A stretch of DNA of 11,321 nucleotides, from positions 1-11,321 of the forward strand of contig JAIRTD010000188.1 of the NCBI GenBank assembly GCA_031255115.1, given 5' to 3'. Positions 5,978 through 11,321 of the stretch are shown here, in pieces. This DNA comes from Spirochaetaceae bacterium (GTDB lineage Bacteria > Spirochaetota > Spirochaetia > Treponematales > Breznakiellaceae). The stretch's first letter is position 1. Each line of letters begins with the position of its first letter. Position numbers and translations under genes: made by a program. The notes beneath the pieces are model-generated. The model was not told the DNA's origin. It did no database searches and worked only from the letters and a program-made list of their open reading frames with translations.

Positions 5978-6766
5978 ATGAATCAGGACCAGGTTAAAAC
6001 GATGCTGCTCTCTATCGAAGACGCTCCCCTTGATTTTTCCGTTATCTTTTCGGGCAAGAAGAGTAAAAAGGTCAATGGTCTTTACAAGGTTGAAAGCAGA
6101 GAAATTATTCTGCACAATAGAAATTTTTCGCCTAACGAAGAAAATCTGTTGATCTATACGGCTATTCATGAATACGCCCATCATCTTCACGCTTGCGCAA
6201 AAAAGGGGACGCTTCCTTTACGGGCCCACAATCATGAATTCTGGGCGGTTTTTCATGCTCTGCTTGAGAAGGCCGAGGCAAAGGACGTTTACCGGAATAT
6301 TTTTTCGGATTCGCCTGAGTTGTCCAAACTTACCGAAGAAATACGCAAAAAATATCTTGCCGAAAATGGCGGCCTGGTCAAGGCGCTTGGGAAGGCTTTG
6401 ATTAAGGCCAATGAGCTTTGCGATGCTTTGGGCGCCCGTTTTGACGACTATATAGACCGGGTGCTTTGTATTCCCCGCAATGCCGCCAGGGTGGCGATGA
6501 AGATGTTTCAGTACGGGCTTAATCCCCAGCTTGGTCCTGATAATATGAAGTTCCTCGCCGGGATCAGGGATGATGAAAAGCGGCTGACCGCGGAACATGC
6601 TTTGCTTTCCGGCAAGAGTCCTGATTCTGTCCGCGAGCTTCTTAAAAAGCCCCTGGACGAGGATCCCAAAGAGCAGCTTGAAAAAGAAAGGGCCCGTCTC
6701 AGCCGTACTATAGAAAGCCTTAAAAAGCGGCTCAGCGAGGTTGAGCGGGAACTGGAGGAGCTCTAA
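5978..6766 (+). CDS. Putative zinc metallopeptidase (HExxH) with C-terminal coiled coil
   Basis: A 262-residue protein with HEYAHH (residues 64-69), an HExxH zinc-peptidase motif. It is followed by AHNHEFWAVFHALLEKAE (83-100), in which His84 or His86 is a likely third ligand. The layout, including the FW after the second His, resembles YgjP/WLM- and SprT-like proteins. There is no signal peptide, so it is probably cytoplasmic. Residues about 130-225 form an unassigned helical domain (LGKALIKANELCDALGARF; RNAARVAMKMFQYGLNPQLG). Residues about 228-262 are a charged heptad-like coiled coil (EKERARLSRTIESLKKRL), suggesting oligomerisation. It begins 9 nt after rsmE and may be cotranscribed with it. 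The substrate is unknown. Its stop is only 6 nt from the convergent SDR-like gene. Confidence 0.85.
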   Translation: MNQDQVKTMLLSIEDAPLDFSVIFSGKKSKKVNGLYKVESREIILHNRNFSPNEENLLIYTAIHEYAHHLHACAKKGTLPLRAHNHEFWAVFHALLEKAEAKDVYRNIFSDSPELSKLTEEIRKKYLAENGGLVKALGKALIKANELCDALGARFDDYIDRVLCIPRNAARVAMKMFQYGLNPQLGPDNMKFLAGIRDDEKRLTAEHALLSGKSPDSVRELLKKPLDEDPKEQLEKERARLSRTIESLKKRLSEVERELEEL

Positions 6767-6772
6767 GCGCGC

Positions 6773-7477
6773 CTATCTGAAAAAATTGAGGCGGCCAAAC
6801 TTAAACCAGCGGCCTGAATCCCGCCGGTTTCCTTCGTCGATAACTTTGAAAATATATGCGGCAAATTCCTCGTCGTTGCCTGCTTCGGCGCTGGAAAAGC
6901 CAAGGGCGCGGTAGGGTTCGCCGGCGCTGAGTATGCTCTGGGCAAGGCCCCGAAACGCCGCGGCAACAGCCGGACCGGCAATGTCCGCGGCGTCCTCTTT
7001 TCCACCGGGGCTTATATCAGGAACCACCAGGGCAAGGACGCCGCCTTCTGTAGAAGCGCCACGGTCCCTTGACGTCAAGGCAGAGTTCTCCCTAAAGTAC
7101 AGGGCCAATTCCCGCGTCAGCGAAAACCAGCCTTTTATGTGGTCGTTTACCAGTACTTCAATATCGTTGGGACTCAAGGCGGCGGGACCTTTCCGTATGG
7201 CTGGTGGGGAACAAACCAGAATCGCGTCGCTAATGCGGCCCAGCCGGTTTCCGGCCCCCAGTATCAGGGAACGGGCGGAAATGGGACTGCCGGGATTCCA
7301 GTTCAGGGGAATCTGCGATGAGCCTTCCCCGACATTGAGAAGTTCTGTTTCGGAACTTCCGCCCAGGCGGTTGGGAATCAACGCCGTGGCCACCGCGTCA
7401 ACCCGTTTGGCTGCTTCGCGCGCAATCATGACTGTAAGGGACGCTTCGTTCCCCGCAATAAGAATACCCCGGGTCAT
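6773..7477 (-). CDS. Degenerate short-chain dehydrogenase/reductase-like protein
   Basis: A 234-residue protein with the strand and helix order of an SDR. GILIAGNEASLTVMIAREAAKR is at the N-terminus, LGRISDAILVCSPPA corresponds to the usual GrxDxlVnNAG strand, and NDIEVLVNDHIKGWFSLTREL to the helix after it. GGVLALVVPD corresponds to the catalytic-serine strand. The key residues are missing: the TGxxxGxG glycines are replaced by AGNEASL, NNAG by VCSP, and no YxxxK follows. It is therefore probably not a standard oxidoreductase and may be a binding or structural paralogue. I set the start at ATG 7477 rather than upstream in-frame starts such as 7609. The fold begins there, and a strong promoter puts +1 on this codon. 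There is no SD. Confidence 0.82.
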   Translation of the reverse strand: MTRGILIAGNEASLTVMIAREAAKRVDAVATALIPNRLGGSSETELLNVGEGSSQIPLNWNPGSPISARSLILGAGNRLGRISDAILVCSPPAIRKGPAALSPNDIEVLVNDHIKGWFSLTRELALYFRENSALTSRDRGASTEGGVLALVVPDISPGGKEDAADIAGPAVAAAFRGLAQSILSAGEPYRALGFSSAEAGNDEEFAAYIFKVIDEGNRRDSGRWFKFGRLNFFR

Positions 7478-7483
7478 GGGTAA

Positions 7484-7512
7484 AGTATACGTCCCGGCGC
7501 GGCCCATGTAAA
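7484..7512 (-). promoter_or_regulatory. Strong promoter for a predicted leaderless SDR-like mRNA
   Basis: On the minus strand TTTACA (7512-7507), a 17-bp spacer and TATACT (7489-7484) match 5/6 at both boxes. The -10 ends 7 nt before the ATG at 7477. The nearest 20 nt upstream of the ATG contain no SD-like purine run. This is the clearest leaderless configuration in the window. Confidence 0.7.
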
Positions 7513-7665
7513 GGCATCGAAAGACATGGGGCCGGAGACGTTGGACCGGTGTAAACCTTTGCGCTCTTTTTTTTCTAAAGGAACTTATACGCTTATGCAA
7601 ATCGGACAATACTATTCAAAAAATGGCAACTATGTTATTACTATGTGCGGCCTTATGGGTACACG

Positions 7666-7697
7666 GATTTCTGAAAGAGTCCGGATATTCAGAAATC
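7666..7697. repeat. 10-bp inverted repeat just after the small divergent gene
   Basis: GATTTCTGAA (7666-7675) and TTCAGAAATC (7688-7697) are perfect inverse complements around a 12-nt loop that itself contains TCCGGA. It begins 1 nt after the stop codon of the minus-strand gene ending at 7699, the position of a terminator, but no T tract follows on that strand. On the plus strand it is followed by a T-rich run. The rest of 7513-7665 shows no gene on either strand. Confidence 0.55.
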
Positions 7698-7698
7698 G

Positions 7699-7872
7699 CT
7701 ATTTATTTTTGCAGGAGGTTAATATTTTTGGTTCTAGAGGAGCGGCATCAGTGGTATCATGGCTGACTGTAATAACCATCTTTCTTTTTTTGGCGTTTTT
7801 TTCGGCCTTGTTTATCTTGTATCCCGCTTCGTGCAACGCTGTGACTAGCTCTTTAATATCTTCACTCTCCAT
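7699..7872 (-). CDS. Small Lys-rich protein (57 residues), unknown function
   Basis: I do not recognise this protein. It begins MESEDIKELVTALHEAGYKI, an acidic amphipathic helix, followed by a very basic stretch (NKAEKNAKKRK, residues 21-31), a short strand-like MVITVS, and a polar tail with one Cys. There is no signal peptide or membrane segment. Three features support a real gene. It has a well-spaced SD (GGAG, 6 nt before the ATG). It also has a near-consensus promoter (TTGACA-17-TATCAT) about 38 nt upstream of the start. Finally, a 10-bp hairpin lies right after the stop. It is divergent from the XRE regulator gene and shares a 125-nt control region with it, so it is a likely target or partner of that regulator. 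A nucleic-acid-binding or antitoxin-like role is conceivable only from its charge. Confidence 0.65.
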   Translation of the reverse strand: MESEDIKELVTALHEAGYKINKAEKNAKKRKMVITVSHDTTDAAPLEPKILTSCKNK

Positions 7873-7916
7873 AGTGGTCTCCGATGTTCTAGAATAAAAA
7901 TAAAATTGCTAAAATG

Positions 7917-7945
7917 ATGATACGTTCTAAATTGATGAATGTCAA
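7917..7945 (-). promoter_or_regulatory. Near-consensus promoter of the small divergent gene
   Basis: On the minus strand TTGACA (7945-7940), 17 bp and TATCAT (7922-7917) match 6/6 and 5/6. The predicted start is near 7910, giving a leader of about 38 nt that includes the SD. Its -35 box lies within a dyad (7928-7949), suggesting repression. Confidence 0.72.
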
Positions 7946-7949
7946 TCTA
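7928..7949. promoter_or_regulatory. Candidate operator dyad over the -35 of the small gene
   Basis: Arms TAAATTGA (7928-7935) and TCAATCTA (7942-7949) pair at 7 of 8 positions around a 6-nt centre. The size and symmetry fit a dimeric helix-turn-helix regulator such as the XRE protein encoded next door. The dyad is seen; the binding protein is inferred. Confidence 0.45.
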
Positions 7950-7961
7950 AAAAAGCAATTC

Positions 7962-7977
7962 GGGGAAGAGATTCCCC
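7962..7977. promoter_or_regulatory. Perfect 6-bp dyad upstream of the XRE gene
   Basis: GGGGAA (7962-7967) and TTCCCC (7972-7977) surround GAGA. It lies between the two divergent promoters, in DNA that neither predicted transcript contains, and covers the -35/spacer region of the XRE gene. A DNA-level operator therefore seems more likely than an RNA hairpin. Confidence 0.5.
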
Positions 7978-7983
7978 TTTATG

Positions 7984-7992
7984 TGAGATAAT
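7984..7992 (+). promoter_or_regulatory. Extended -10 promoter of the XRE gene
   Basis: TG-A-GATAAT (7984-7992) is an extended -10 element. It ends 6 nt before the ATG at 7998, so the mRNA is probably leaderless. No good -35 exists at 16-18 bp (GGAAGA at best), which fits dependence on the TG extension. There is no SD at normal spacing. Confidence 0.5.
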
Positions 7993-7997
7993 TTACT

Positions 7998-8357
7998 ATG
8001 AGCGGATATGGCGAACGTTTGGCTCTGGCGCTGAAAAACAGCGGCTTCAAGCAGGTTGACTTTGCCGATAAACTGCATATTACGCGAACCGCGGTTTCAA
8101 AGATACTGCACGGAAGACAGTATCTTGATTTTGACCTGGCGGTCCGGGCCTGCGAAATACTTGATATTTCTCTTGACTGGCTTGCGTATGGCCGGGAAAC
8201 TGATTTTAAGTCTCCTCTCCATCACAATCCTGAACGGCAACGAATCGAATACCTTCTTTCTATACTTAGAGAAGCGGAATACCCGCTGGTAATTGTTGCT
8301 ATAGAGCAGATTATCGAAATACGTTGTAAAGACAAAAAAGATCAGGAAAAAACCTAA
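7998..8357 (+). CDS. XRE/Cro-CI family transcriptional regulator
   Basis: A 119-residue cytoplasmic DNA-binding protein. Residues about 5-65 are a five-helix Cro/CI-type HTH domain: ERLALALKNSGFKQVDFADKL, then recognition region HITRTAVSKILHGRQ (31-45), then DLAVRACEILDISLDWLAYG. Residues about 75-119 form a short helical C-terminus (ERQRIEYLLSILREAEYPLV...IIEIRCKDKK), probably for dimerisation. It is divergent from a 57-residue gene with two dyads between the starts, the usual layout of a self-regulating phage- or toxin-antitoxin-like switch. The downstream nadE has its own promoter, so a role in NAD metabolism is not indicated. The start at 7998 lacks an SD; an extended -10 lies 6 nt before it. 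Confidence 0.9.
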   Translation: MSGYGERLALALKNSGFKQVDFADKLHITRTAVSKILHGRQYLDFDLAVRACEILDISLDWLAYGRETDFKSPLHHNPERQRIEYLLSILREAEYPLVIVAIEQIIEIRCKDKKDQEKT

Positions 8358-8362
8358 AATCC

Positions 8363-8402
8363 CTGCCGGGAAGGCCCTCCTGTAATGGACCTTTTCCGGC
8401 AG
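8363..8402. repeat. Imperfect hairpin between XRE gene and nadE
   Basis: CTGCCGGGAAGG (8363-8374) pairs with CCTTTTCCGGCAG (8390-8402), with one wobble and one bulge around a 15-nt loop. It starts 6 nt after the XRE stop codon. No run of T follows directly, so it may be a weak terminator or transcript-end stabiliser. Confidence 0.5.
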
Positions 8403-8408
8403 AGGCAA

Positions 8409-8437
8409 TTTACCGCTTTTCCGGAATACGCTATACT
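8409..8437 (+). promoter_or_regulatory. nadE promoter
   Basis: TTTACC (8409-8414), 17 bp, and TATACT (8432-8437) resemble the SDR-like gene's promoter (TTTACA-17-TATACT). Here the start codon is 19 nt past the -10, and GGAG (8447-8450) supplies an SD, so the leader is short but conventional. Confidence 0.6.
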
Positions 8438-8455
8438 GGGCATAATGGAGCGTCT

Positions 8456-10315
8456 ATGAAACTTTCAATAGCCCAAATTGATTCTACCATCGGTGACTTT
8501 TCGGGAAACATCGAAAAAATTATCGCTTTTTCAAAAAAGGCTCTAAAGGCCCAGGGCCCCGGCCTGGTTCTCTTTCCGGAACTGGCGCTCTGCGGGTATC
8601 CGCCCATGGACCTCCTGGACCAGGATATTTTTGTGGAGATGAATCTCCGTTCCCTGCGTATTTTACAGCGCGAACTGCCGCCGGAACTGGCGGTGGGCAC
8701 AGGCTATGTGAGCCGTAATCCCGATGTGGGGGGCAAGGCCCTGGTAAACGCCTATGGGATTATTCTTGACGGCGCTCTGGTATTTGAGCAGTTCAAAACC
8801 CTGCTGCCGACCTATGACGTGTTTGACGAAGCGCGGAATTTTGAAAGCGCCAAAGAGCGCAAGGTTTTTACCTGGCAGGGTGAACGTATCGGCTTTGCCA
8901 TCTGCGAAGATGTATGGCGGGAAACCGAAACGCCGGGAACCCGGTATATAGCGGACCCTGCCGGTGATCTTTTTAAGCTCGGTATAAGCCTGCTCTGCGT
9001 TCCTTCTGCTTCGCCGTACTATGCGGGCAAACTCAAGGTACGCCTCAAACTGGCCGAGCGTATCAGCAGGCGCGGCAATGTTCCCCTGGCGTATATCAAT
9101 GCCGTTGGCGCCAATGATTCCATTATTTTTGACGGCAGATCTTTTATAGCGGCCCCTTCGGGAACAGGAAGCCCCGGAGACGATGCTTTTTCGGTCGAAG
9201 TATCCGCCCGCGCGTTTGAAGAAGATATTGTTTCCTGGGATACGGCGCTTTGGACGCGCTCCATGGACAATGGGCCGGTCAGGGCGGACGCTGTTTCCGC
9301 CGGGGCTACAACGCCTTCCGCCGGGGCCGCGACACCTTCCGCCGGGGCCGCGGCACCTTCCGCCGGGGCCGCGGCACCTTCCGCCGGGGCCGCGGCGGGG
9401 CCGGCCAAGCGGCTTGATGAAGTCGTCGAAAAGGCAGTGGGCCTTAGCGAAGGCGAACTTGATACGCTCGAAGACGCCCTGGTCATGGGAATCAGGGGGT
9501 ATATGAAGAAGTGCGGCTTTACCAGGGCCCATGTAGGGTTGTCGGGCGGCATTGATTCCGCGCTGGTTGCCTATCTTGCGGTCAGGGCCGTGGGCGCTGA
9601 CAAGGTCGTCTGCTTTGGCATGCCGTCCCGTTTTTCTTCTCAAGGGTCCAAAGATGACGCGGAACGCCTTGCCGCCAACCTGGGCTGCCGTTTCGAAATC
9701 CTTCCTATAGAAGGGCCTTTCGAGGCTTTTCTTAAAACCCTTGCCGGGGTTTTTGAGGAGAGGCCCTTTGACCTGGCCGAAGAGAATCTTCAGGCTCGCA
9801 TACGGGGAACCCTGCTCATGGCGTACTCCAATAAATTTGGTTCCATGCTCCTTACCACAGGCAACAAGAGCGAGCTTGCCATGGGCTACTGTACCCTGTA
9901 CGGCGACATGAACGGCGCGTTGGGACCTATCGGCGATTTGTTCAAGACCGAAGTCTTTGCCCTCTGCCGCCGCATCAACCGCCGTATCCGTTCAGGCGGA
10001 GAGACGCCGCCCATTCCCGAAGCAATACTGACCAAGGCTCCGTCAGCGGAACTCAGGCCCAACCAGAAAGACCAGGACAGTCTTCCTCCGTATGAAATCC
10101 TGGACGAGGTACTCAAGCTCTATCTTTTTGAAAACAAGTCAAAGAAAGAAATCATAGAGAAGGGCTGGGACCCTGAGCTTGCCGCGAGAGTCATCAAGAC
10201 CGTTGCCCGCGCCGAGTTCAAACGCCGCCAGGCGCCTCCTGTGCTCAAGGTTTCTCCCCGGGCCTTTGGCATGGGCCGCCGCATGCCCATTGCAAGGTAT
10301 ATTTACGAGGTATGA
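8456..10315 (+). CDS. nadE: Glutamine-dependent NAD(+) synthetase
   Basis: The enzyme makes NAD+ from nicotinic acid adenine dinucleotide, ATP and glutamine-derived ammonia. Residues 1 to about 270 are a nitrilase-type glutaminase domain with the triad Glu42 (FPELALCGYPP), Lys114 (FKTLLPTYDVFDE) and Cys150 (FAICEDVWRE), plus VGANDSIIFDGRSF. Residues about 335-619 are the synthetase domain, with the ATP-binding SGGIDS (363-368), LLTTGNKSELAMGYCTLYGDMNGALGPI and PSAELRPNQKDQDSLPPYEILD. All catalytic residues are present. The linker between domains (280-314) is a low-complexity tandem repeat of PSAGAAA units and is not part of the family core. The ATG start has GGAG 5 nt upstream. The gene appears to be monocistronic, with its own promoter and a possible 3' hairpin. 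Confidence 0.97.
   Translation: MKLSIAQIDSTIGDFSGNIEKIIAFSKKALKAQGPGLVLFPELALCGYPPMDLLDQDIFVEMNLRSLRILQRELPPELAVGTGYVSRNPDVGGKALVNAYGIILDGALVFEQFKTLLPTYDVFDEARNFESAKERKVFTWQGERIGFAICEDVWRETETPGTRYIADPAGDLFKLGISLLCVPSASPYYAGKLKVRLKLAERISRRGNVPLAYINAVGANDSIIFDGRSFIAAPSGTGSPGDDAFSVEVSARAFEEDIVSWDTALWTRSMDNGPVRADAVSAGATTPSAGAATPSAGAAAPSAGAAAPSAGAAAGPAKRLDEVVEKAVGLSEGELDTLEDALVMGIRGYMKKCGFTRAHVGLSGGIDSALVAYLAVRAVGADKVVCFGMPSRFSSQGSKDDAERLAANLGCRFEILPIEGPFEAFLKTLAGVFEERPFDLAEENLQARIRGTLLMAYSNKFGSMLLTTGNKSELAMGYCTLYGDMNGALGPIGDLFKTEVFALCRRINRRIRSGGETPPIPEAILTKAPSAELRPNQKDQDSLPPYEILDEVLKLYLFENKSKKEIIEKGWDPELAARVIKTVARAEFKRRQAPPVLKVSPRAFGMGRRMPIARYIYEV
9293..9397 (+). repeat. Five-copy 21-bp tandem repeat in the nadE linker
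   Basis: Five in-frame 21-bp units run from 9293 to 9397. Units 3 and 4 (9335-9355, 9356-9376) are identical, unit 5 differs only at its last base, unit 2 by one base, and unit 1 at several. Each codes for PSAGAAA or a variant (VSAGATT, PSAGAAT). The gradient from a diverged first copy to identical later copies suggests recent expansion by slippage. Confidence 0.93.
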
Positions 10316-10324
10316 GGCCCGGAG

Positions 10325-10396
10325 CGGCTAAAACGCCTGAGCCGGGTTCCAAACAAAGCCCCCCGGTACGGCAAAAAAAACAAAGGGTTTTAGCCG
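10325..10396. repeat. Long-range 10-bp inverted repeat after nadE
   Basis: CGGCTAAAAC (10325-10334) and GTTTTAGCCG (10387-10396) are perfect inverse complements 52 nt apart. Inside lies a smaller dyad, CCGGG (10342-10346) with CCCGG (10362-10366), and then an A8 run. It starts 9 nt after the nadE stop and could form a nested 3' structure, but no T tract follows, so it is not a textbook terminator. Confidence 0.5.
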
Positions 10397-10498
10397 TGTT
10401 CAAAATATACTCACAAAAATAAAAACATCCCCATATTATGCTTTCTCCGCAGGAACATATACTTGATAGTATCGACATCCTCCCAAGGAGAAGATGCT

Positions 10499-11321
10499 AT
10501 GAAACTGAGATCAAAATTAACCTCTGTCATAAGCACCCTGATGACCGTCATCATTACGGGCATCACCGTACTGTCATTATTACAGGCCCGCTCTCTGCAG
10601 TCCGAATCCGCGCAGGAAATAATGAAAAATCTCACCGGCCTCCACGCCTATGATATTAGCGCGTATTACCAGAGAGTCCAGGACCAGGCCGAAACCATGG
10701 CGACGCTCATGGGCGGATATGAGAACCTGAATCCCGCGCAGCGGCGTTCCAGCTATCAGGATTTTTTACACCAGATGCTGGAAGCAAATAAAGAACTGCT
10801 GGCCGTGTATACCGTATGGAAACCAGGCACTATAGACAAGCTTGACAGGGAGAACCTTGGAGTTCCCGGCGCCGCCCCTGACGGCCGTTTTGCGCCCATG
10901 TATATACGGGAATCGGGAAACATAGAATTGAGCTTCTTCAAGGATTATGAAAAAGTCCTTGAAAACTTATCATCGCATAACGTGGTTGAAGAACCGGAAC
11001 AGCGTATAATAAACGGCAAGACGGCGTATTCGGTCGGTTTCCGTTCACCGGTGATTTTGAAGCGTACCGGAGAAATTGTCGGCATAGTGGGTGTCGCGTT
11101 GGACCTCAACAGTTCCCAGGAACTTGTTGCCGGCATTAAACCCTATGGAGTCGGAAACGCGGCCCTGTATTCCAACGGAGGCCATGTCATTGCCCACCAG
11201 GCGCAGGAAAGAATCGGAACCTTGTTCAGTTCAGGCGATTCAGGGGCGACTCTTGGAGAAACAGGAATAGCGGTCATTCAGCGTTCCCTTTCGGACGGGA
11301 GCCCCGCGGCCTTTACAACCG
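10499..11321 (+). CDS. Methyl-accepting chemotaxis protein, N-terminal sensory part (3' end beyond window)
   Basis: 274 codons are present before the right edge. A short basic N-terminus (MKLRSK) and a hydrophobic segment (about residues 9-28) form the first membrane helix. The following periplasmic part reads as a double-Cache sensor. It has a long helix (ESAQEIMKNLTGLHAYDISAYYQRVQDQAETMATLM), then AVYTVWKPGTID, and YSVGFRSPVILKRTGEIVGIVGVALDLN, the classic G-x-x-x-G-V-x-G-x-D-L Cache strand. ALYSNGGHVIAH begins the second module. The second membrane helix, HAMP and signalling domain are expected outside the window, so the MCP call rests on the sensor type. A histidine kinase or diguanylate cyclase with the same sensor is possible. 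The start is supported by AAGGAGA (10485-10491), with 8 nt between GGAG and the ATG. Confidence 0.8.
   Translation, partial: MKLRSKLTSVISTLMTVIITGITVLSLLQARSLQSESAQEIMKNLTGLHAYDISAYYQRVQDQAETMATLMGGYENLNPAQRRSSYQDFLHQMLEANKELLAVYTVWKPGTIDKLDRENLGVPGAAPDGRFAPMYIRESGNIELSFFKDYEKVLENLSSHNVVEEPEQRIINGKTAYSVGFRSPVILKRTGEIVGIVGVALDLNSSQELVAGIKPYGVGNAALYSNGGHVIAHQAQERIGTLFSSGDSGATLGETGIAVIQRSLSDGSPAAFTT

Noticed and set aside
7478..7609. 44-residue N-terminal extension of the SDR-like protein
   Set aside because: The extension would translate through the strong TTTACA/TATACT promoter. It is Arg-rich without fold similarity, and the SDR-like first strand begins right at ATG 7477.
7526..7897. Plus-strand 123-codon ORF with a hydrophobic segment (also readable from ATG 7595)
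   Set aside because: It lies antisense to the 57-residue gene, and its hydrophobic stretch is just the complement of Lys codons. The minus gene has promoter, SD and 3' hairpin, while the plus ORF has none at suitable spacing.
10494..10502. Two-codon ORF (ATG CTA TGA) overlapping the MCP start as a regulatory start-stop element
   Set aside because: It arises from the sequence between SD and start. The SD spacing to it is too short, and nothing indicates use.

Overview
The window looks like chromosomal DNA of a free-living or gut-associated spirochaete, most probably a Treponema of the termite-gut type. The reasons are moderately high GC content, two small lipoproteins with spirochaete-style lipoboxes, a Cys-rich small protein of a kind I associate with treponemes, a PEGA lipoprotein, a secreted vWA protein, a methyl-accepting chemotaxis protein, and an arginine biosynthesis operon that host-dependent treponemes usually lack. 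The genus assignment is inference from gene content; no rRNA is present.

Layout. Positions 1-2168 (minus strand) carry argC followed by argJ, which runs off the left edge: two steps of the acetylated arginine pathway. An AT-rich gap (2169-2451) holds what look like two ArgR boxes in the classical tandem arrangement (2338-2376) and a plus-strand promoter. Positions 2452-3785 (plus) encode a Cys-rich small protein, a TPR-like lipoprotein and a PEGA lipoprotein. Convergent to these is a secreted von Willebrand A protein (3794-4900, minus). A GC-rich, gene-free gap (4901-5218) ends in two neighbouring hairpins with GNA triloops. Next come rsmE (5219-5968) and an HExxH metalloprotein gene (5978-6766), which converge on a degenerate SDR-like gene (6773-7477, minus). 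Positions 7513-7997 hold a previously easy-to-miss 57-residue gene (7699-7872, minus) divergent from an XRE-type regulator (7998-8357), with two dyads between them. Then come glutamine-dependent NAD+ synthetase (8456-10315), with a 21-bp tandem repeat in its interdomain linker, and the first 274 codons of an MCP (10499 onward).

Functionally this is mostly housekeeping: arginine synthesis, 16S rRNA methylation, NAD synthesis, chemotaxis and envelope lipoproteins. The most notable pattern is in the starts. Six of the thirteen genes have no Shine-Dalgarno sequence. Instead they carry a recognisable -10 box whose last base lies 6 or 7 nt before the start codon, so they are predicted to be transcribed as leaderless mRNAs. 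The other seven have a usable SD. The small divergent regulator module and the hairpin-rich gap before rsmE are the least explained parts of the window.
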